Below are positions 13,788 to 18,104 of a stretch of DNA of 18,104 nt, one piece after another. Each line of letters opens with the position of its first letter. The first letter of the stretch is position 1. This DNA comes from CAINVV01 sp037140615 (GTDB lineage: Bacteria; Bacteroidota; Bacteroidia; Bacteroidales; Prolixibacteraceae). The stretch covers positions 1 through 18,104 of the forward strand of contig JBAXED010000082.1 of assembly GCA_037140615.1 (NCBI GenBank), written 5' to 3'. Under the pieces are notes generated by a model. It searched no databases and was not told the origin of the DNA. It worked only from the letters and a program-made list of their open reading frames with translations. Made by a program: the position numbers and the translations under genes.

Positions 13788-15458
13788 ATGGGTTGGATAA
13801 ATAAATTTTCTGAAGGAAACAAAGTTGGGGCACCAATCCTCAGTAGTTATGTAAAGTTCCGTTCATCTATTTATGGTCGTGTTGTCATTATTATTACAAT
13901 TTCTTCTTTTTTCCTCTTTTTGTCTTTTGGAATCATTTTCAGGTCAGTCAACGAAAATTACATGAAATCAGTCATTCGTGAGAATGGCAATAACATTGGT
14001 TTTCTGGTTCAGGGAGCTCTGTACCGCTCAATGCTTGAAAATGACAGAACTTCACTTCAGGGTACTTTGGATATTATCAATACCATGTCTGGAATTGATG
14101 ATGTGAATATGTACGACAACAAGAATAACCTGGCCTATTCCTCCATATCGAATGATACCATCAACCACAGTGATCCTGATTGCATTTCGTGTCACAAGGA
14201 TTTTCCAACAATGTTCTCTGCTACCGAGAAATCTTACAAGATCATTGGGATAGACAGTGAATGCGCAATGAACCACAACAACAACAATTGCCGGCATCTC
14301 CTTATCAAATCTCCGATTTTGAATGATAAATCGTGCTCGACGAGTAGCTGCCATGCACACAGTCCGAATGACAGAATACTTGGATCGCTCATTATAAAAA
14401 TTCCACTGGAAGGGTTGGACGCAGCATTGGAGAAGTCAACCACAGATTATTTTTTACTGGCTGCTCTTTTAACAATTCTGCTGATCACGTTTTTAATTTT
14501 CTTCACCCGGAAGAAAATTAAAAATCCACTTAACGCAATTATTAAAGCGAGTCTGGCTGTTGCCAAGGGTGACAGAAGCACAAGGCTCGATATAAGACCA
14601 CATCAATTGTCAGATATGAGGATGGTTTCATTGGCTTTCAATGAGATGCTTGACAATTTACAGACCGCTACCAATGAGCTCCAAAATTGGTCCCAGCAGC
14701 TTGAATACAAGGTTCAGAAAAAATCTGAAGAGCTCGGACAAGCACAGAATGAGCTGATCAATGTGGAGAGGATCGCATCGCTTGGAAAATTGTCGCTCTC
14801 TGTGGCGCATGAAATCAACAATCCCTTGTCCGGAATTCTTATCTATGCCAAATTGGTGTACAAGCAGTTGGGAAACCAGGACTTCGATCCGGCAAAAAAG
14901 GAGTCGATGCTGAAACACTTGAAATTAATTGAAAACGAGACCAAAAGATGTGGCGATATCGTAAAGGGATTGCTGGATTTTTCCAGAAAAAATCAGGATG
15001 GATTTGAACAAAAGCACCTTCATGAAGTACTGTTCGACACATTTGAGCTGATGTCTCATCCAATGAAAATTGCCAATGTGAATTTTCTGTCTGATTTTTC
15101 AGCAAAGCAGGATTTGATTTATGGCAGTCCCAATCAGATCAAGCAGGCCTGCATTGGAATTTTAGTCAATGCATCAGAGGCAGTATCAGAAAACGGAGAG
15201 GTATTGTTCCGGACAATGAATCCTGACGAGGAGCACGTGAGAATCGAAATCTCAGACAATGGCGTGGGGATTAACGAGGAGGATATTCCTCACATATTCG
15301 AACCATTCTTCTCTACCAAAGAAAATGCTAGCGGTATTGGGCTTGGATTGGCAATTGTTCATGGAATCATTCAAAATCACAAAGGCAAAGTTGAAGTGAA
15401 ATCAGACCAGGGAAAGGGAACTACAATTTCAATTACTTTTCCCCTTGTCAAGAATTAA
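13788..15458 (+). CDS. membrane sensor histidine kinase with haem-c-like periplasmic domain
   Basis: This sensor kinase is about 556 residues from the ATG at 13788. An in-frame TTG at 13761 would add nine residues but seems less likely. Positions below count from that TTG. Two membrane helices (about 41-61 and 229-249) enclose a periplasmic domain with CISCH at 141-145 and CSTSSCH at 192-198. These are CxxCH and CxxxxCH haem-attachment patterns, and C168, C177 and H179 lie between them. A HAMP region (about 250-303) and coiled coil lead to the phosphoacceptor H350 in VAHEINNPLSG. The ATPase follows, with the N box at N470, DNGVGI at 499-504, FEPFFSTK at 513-520 and the GIGLGL lid. The cognate regulator starts 13 bases downstream. 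Redox or gas sensing through covalent haem is inference. Confidence 0.88.
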   Translation: MGWINKFSEGNKVGAPILSSYVKFRSSIYGRVVIIITISSFFLFLSFGIIFRSVNENYMKSVIRENGNNIGFLVQGALYRSMLENDRTSLQGTLDIINTMSGIDDVNMYDNKNNLAYSSISNDTINHSDPDCISCHKDFPTMFSATEKSYKIIGIDSECAMNHNNNNCRHLLIKSPILNDKSCSTSSCHAHSPNDRILGSLIIKIPLEGLDAALEKSTTDYFLLAALLTILLITFLIFFTRKKIKNPLNAIIKASLAVAKGDRSTRLDIRPHQLSDMRMVSLAFNEMLDNLQTATNELQNWSQQLEYKVQKKSEELGQAQNELINVERIASLGKLSLSVAHEINNPLSGILIYAKLVYKQLGNQDFDPAKKESMLKHLKLIENETKRCGDIVKGLLDFSRKNQDGFEQKHLHEVLFDTFELMSHPMKIANVNFLSDFSAKQDLIYGSPNQIKQACIGILVNASEAVSENGEVLFRTMNPDEEHVRIEISDNGVGINEEDIPHIFEPFFSTKENASGIGLGLAIVHGIIQNHKGKVEVKSDQGKGTTISITFPLVKN

Positions 15459-15471
15459 CGCATAAAAAGAT

Positions 15472-16812
15472 ATGGCCAAAAAAATTTCTATCTTAATTGT
15501 TGACGATGAAGAATCTGTAAGGGATTCATTGTACAATTGGTTCATTGAGGATGGGTATTATGTTGAATGTGCTGAGAATGCCAAAAAGGCCCTCTCCATT
15601 CTTCAATCTGATAGCTTTGATATCATTCTGGCTGACATAAAAATGCCGGGAATGGACGGACTTGAGATGCTTAAGCGAATCAAATCCCTGAAGAGTGATG
15701 CCATTGTCATTATCATGACTGCTTTTGCCACAGTGGATACTGCTGTGCAAGCGCTGAAAGATGGTGCTTTTGATTATGTAACCAAACCTTTCGATCCGGA
15801 TGATTTATCCCATTTGATCCGAAATGCCTCTAAGCAGATCTCTTTAATCGAAGAGAATGAGATTTTGAAAGACAAGGTTTTCTCCCTCGAAAATGTCGAG
15901 GACATGGTGGGTCAAAGTGAAGCCATGCAGGAGGTTTTCAAGCAAATAGAGAGTGTTGCACAATCCAGTTCATCTGTCATCATTACAGGCGAAAGTGGAA
16001 CAGGAAAGGAGTTGGTTGCCAAAGCCATTCATGCCAATTCTTCCCGAAAATTTTTCCCAATGGTTAGCGTTCATTGTGGAGCACTCACCGAAAGCTTGTT
16101 GGAAAGTGAGTTGTTTGGACACGAAAAGGGCGCTTTTACCGGGGCTGTTTACAATAGAAAGGGTCGTTTTGAAATGGCCGACAGTGGTACTATTTTTCTG
16201 GACGAAATTGCCACTATTTCACCCAAAATGCAAGTTGAGCTGCTTCGTGTTCTCGAGACCAAGAGTTTTATTCGCGTGGGAGGCAACAAGGAAATAAGTT
16301 CCGACTTCAGGGTACTTTGTGCCACAAATAGGGATCTTAAAAGCATGGTTGATAAAGGGTTGTTTCGCGAAGATCTTTATTACAGACTCAATGTTGTTAA
16401 CATCAATGTTCCGCCTTTGCGTGAGAGAATTGAGGATATTCCTATGTTGATCGGGTATTTTATAAAAAAATATTGTTCTTCCATGAACAGGCCGGAGATC
16501 CCGATAGAGCCGGCTGCTTTACAGCGGATGGAGGAATATTCCTATCCAGGAAACATCCGAGAGCTGGAAAATATGGTAGAACGTGCCATCGTCGTTGGCA
16601 ATGGCAAAAAAATTATGCTTCGCGATCTGCCTCTAATCAAAGAAAAGAGTCAGCCATCCTTTGAAAGTCTGGATGACTTAGGTAAAAAGCACATTCTTCA
16701 GATTCTCAATAAATACAGTTGGAACATCACTGTTTCAGCAAAAGCGCTGAAACTAGACCGGGTTACCCTTTACAACAAGATTAAAAAGTATGGTTTAACG
16801 CCTCCTAAATGA
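15472..16812 (+). CDS. NtrC-family sigma-54-dependent response regulator
   Basis: This 446-residue transcriptional activator has the three NtrC domains. The receiver (about 5-118) has the acidic pair D11/D12, phosphoacceptor D55 in LADIKMPG, T83 and K105. The AAA+ domain (about 145-380) has Walker A GESGTGKE at 173-180, the sigma-54-contact loop GAFTGA at 220-225, Walker B GTIFLDEI at 239-246 and the arginine-rich FREDLYYRLNV segment. A Fis-type helix-turn-helix (about 402-440) ends the protein. Phosphorylation by the upstream kinase should let it bind enhancer dyads and remodel sigma-54 polymerase. The -24/-12 element before the redox operon is the obvious local target, but this is inferred from proximity. 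Its stop codon abuts the next gene's ATG. Confidence 0.95.
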   Translation: MAKKISILIVDDEESVRDSLYNWFIEDGYYVECAENAKKALSILQSDSFDIILADIKMPGMDGLEMLKRIKSLKSDAIVIIMTAFATVDTAVQALKDGAFDYVTKPFDPDDLSHLIRNASKQISLIEENEILKDKVFSLENVEDMVGQSEAMQEVFKQIESVAQSSSSVIITGESGTGKELVAKAIHANSSRKFFPMVSVHCGALTESLLESELFGHEKGAFTGAVYNRKGRFEMADSGTIFLDEIATISPKMQVELLRVLETKSFIRVGGNKEISSDFRVLCATNRDLKSMVDKGLFREDLYYRLNVVNINVPPLRERIEDIPMLIGYFIKKYCSSMNRPEIPIEPAALQRMEEYSYPGNIRELENMVERAIVVGNGKKIMLRDLPLIKEKSQPSFESLDDLGKKHILQILNKYSWNITVSAKALKLDRVTLYNKIKKYGLTPPK

Positions 16813-17349
16813 ATGAACCCTGAAAGAATAAAATTAATTTCTTTTGGATATTTTGAGAAGGGACTTCTTGAAAAGGTGGTGATGGACATAGAACACGAGT
16901 TTAAACTTCCGGTGAAAACCAAAGAGGGCCATTTGGATCTTAGTCTATATTATGATCCCTCTCGAAGGCAGTATGATGGCTACAGACTTCTGAAAGAGAT
17001 AGATTCGGGCTTTGCCAAGGAGAAGGATAAAACGCTCGGCCTCTTCAATGTTGACCTTTATATTCCAATTTTAACCTATATTTTTGGGCAGGCATATTTG
17101 AACGGAAAGTCCGGAATTGCATCAATATACCGACTCAGGAACGAACGTTATGGAATCTTTAAAGATGAAAAAAAATTAGTTAGCCGGTTTCGGAAAGAGG
17201 TAATTCATGAACTTGGCCATACATTTGGGCTACTCCATTGCTACGATCCAACTTGTGTCATGAGATCAAGTACTTATGTTGAAGATATTGATCAGAAAAA
17301 CCACATGCTATGCCATAAGTGCAAGGGGCTGATTTCCAATAACACCTGA
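16813..17349 (+). CDS. amzA: archaemetzincin-type zinc metalloprotease
   Basis: The 178-residue protein carries the archaemetzincin signature. H132-E133-x2-H136-x2-G-x2-H142 binds the catalytic zinc, C143 and C148 follow, and M150 supplies the Met-turn. A closing C167-x2-C170 completes the second, four-cysteine zinc site. The rest of the small domain (for example GLFNVDLYIPILTYIFG near 76-92) also fits the family. No signal peptide is seen, so it should be cytoplasmic. The ATG directly follows the regulator's TGA with no gap, which points to translational coupling and one transcript with the kinase and regulator. The substrate of this family is not established. The stop codon lies inside a terminator-like inverted repeat. 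Confidence 0.92.
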   Translation: MNPERIKLISFGYFEKGLLEKVVMDIEHEFKLPVKTKEGHLDLSLYYDPSRRQYDGYRLLKEIDSGFAKEKDKTLGLFNVDLYIPILTYIFGQAYLNGKSGIASIYRLRNERYGIFKDEKKLVSRFRKEVIHELGHTFGLLHCYDPTCVMRSSTYVEDIDQKNHMLCHKCKGLISNNT

Positions 17350-17374
17350 CAGGTTTTGAAAACCTGTCAGGTGT
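17342..17374. terminator. bidirectional terminator-like inverted repeat between convergent genes
   Basis: The arms 17342-17357 and 17359-17374 are perfect 16-base reverse complements around a single central G. The functional loop is thus the A/T-rich TTTTGAAAA core. It contains the archaemetzincin stop codon and ends 13 bases before the stop of the convergent minus-strand gene. It could serve both transcripts. Confidence 0.75.
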
Positions 17375-17387
17375 GTACCACCGCAGA

Positions 17388-18104
17388 TCAAGGCATTTTG
17401 CTTAAACCTTCCCATTTAACTTTCCACTTTCCATCTTTGGGGATCCCCGGATTTTCCGATTCGCACCCATCATATCCGGCACACATCATGGCTACTGCCG
17501 ACAATATTCCACCGTTTCCCGGTAGGTAAAGGCGTAATCTCTTGTCCTGGTAATTGTGGCCATTGGCAAGATACGTGTTGGTAGGAATATTCATAAAAAG
17601 AGCATCTATGGCCTTATCCGGCCTTCCCAGGCGTGTGGCGGTCATGGCCACAAGCGGGAAATCCCAGCCCCAGGTTTTCTTCCAGTTCCAATGGTCCCAG
17701 ATATAATCGAAGGTCGCATTCATGATCTTTTTGTTCACAACTCTGGATTCTGGCATAAAGCCGAGTGCCCCAAATACCGCCGGATGGTCGGAATAGAATG
17801 GGAGATTTGTATACGAATCAGGAGCACTTTCGGCAGATAGGTAAATGCCATTCTTTTGCGCCAAAACAGCAATTTTCTCCATGATTTCGTCCCATTGACG
17901 GTTTCTGTTCATACCAAGACGCACCCGCCACTGCTGCGCAACGTTCAATCCCCAATGCCAATAGGCCAGCTCGAAAGGAGAATTGTATGTCTCCTCCGGT
18001 TTAAAGCTTTCCTGGGCCGGGATAATACCAACAAGGTTGTACCTGTTCTTATCAGGATCCCAAGAGGCAAAGGAAGCCATAAAGTCGGCTGTCTGGAAAA
18101 CCAG
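17388..18104 (-). CDS. probable (alpha/alpha)6-barrel glycosidase, C-terminal part (5' end beyond window)
   Basis: The frame is open from the window's right edge to a TGA at 17388-17390 on the minus strand, giving about 238 residues. The gene continues upstream outside the window, so the methionine at 18080 is internal. The sequence is rich in Trp, Tyr, His and Asn, with stretches such as ELAYWHWGLNVAQQWR, DHWNWKKTWGWDFPLVAMTA, GRPDKAIDALF and YLPGNGGILSAVAMMCAG. These resemble the C-terminal part of six-hairpin glycosidases of the GH65/GH95 kind found in Bacteroidota. I cannot identify the catalytic acid or the family with certainty. It lies convergent to the kinase/regulator/protease operon and seems unrelated to it in function. 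Confidence 0.65.
   Translation of the reverse strand: MVFQTADFMASFASWDPDKNRYNLVGIIPAQESFKPEETYNSPFELAYWHWGLNVAQQWRVRLGMNRNRQWDEIMEKIAVLAQKNGIYLSAESAPDSYTNLPFYSDHPAVFGALGFMPESRVVNKKIMNATFDYIWDHWNWKKTWGWDFPLVAMTATRLGRPDKAIDALFMNIPTNTYLANGHNYQDKRLRLYLPGNGGILSAVAMMCAGYDGCESENPGIPKDGKWKVKWEGLSKMP

Noticed and set aside
17556..17840. Plus-strand frame inside the glycosidase gene
   Set aside because: It is antisense to a well-supported coding frame and has no recognisable protein features.

Overview
The window looks like a chromosomal segment of a member of the Bacteroidota, most likely the Bacteroidales. The grounds are the 1102-residue SecA with an enlarged nucleotide-binding region and a CxC zinc tail, the Bacteroidetes form of the DnaX C-terminus, promoter-like sites of the TTG-N19-TAnnTTTG type, the near absence of strong Shine-Dalgarno sequences, and moderate A+T content. 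The genus cannot be named from sequence alone.

The left half (about 1-8520) is housekeeping. After a pyrimidine-rich non-coding leader come dnaX, a eukaryote-type NADP isocitrate dehydrogenase, a ferritin, secA and lgt, all on the + strand. The dnaX gene is split: a 374-codon frame encoding a gamma-like clamp-loader ATPase ends just after a run of ten A, and the tau tail continues open in the -1 frame. This is either programmed slippage or a homopolymer error. Several genes end directly in repeats: 9-10 bp tandem units begin at the isocitrate dehydrogenase stop codon, a perfect 35-bp inverted repeat starts one base after the secA stop, and a 19-bp inverted repeat contains the lgt stop.

The right half (about 8520-17350) is the unusual part. 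A 317-bp regulatory region with several dyads and a sigma-54-like -24/-12 element precedes a four-gene operon. Its products are (1) a secreted PstS-like binding domain fused through one membrane helix to a cytoplasmic GcvH-like domain, (2) a Tat-exported ferredoxin with 16 cysteines of HybA type, (3) a NrfD/HybB-type membrane quinone protein, and (4) a second membrane-anchored GcvH-like protein. No hydrogenase, molybdopterin or other catalytic subunit is present. Both GcvH-like domains appear to lack lysine at the lipoylation position and share a C-terminal extension. A canonical terminator closes the operon.

Next comes a second operon: a membrane histidine kinase whose periplasmic domain carries CxxCH and CxxxxCH haem-attachment motifs, a sigma-54-dependent NtrC-family regulator, and an archaemetzincin-type zinc protease gene that starts directly after the regulator's stop codon. 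The inference is that the haem-type kinase senses a redox state or ligand outside the membrane, and that the regulator activates the sigma-54 promoter of the neighbouring redox operon. The window ends with the 3' part of a convergent minus-strand gene for a probable (alpha/alpha)6-barrel glycosidase, separated from the protease gene by a bidirectional terminator-like inverted repeat.
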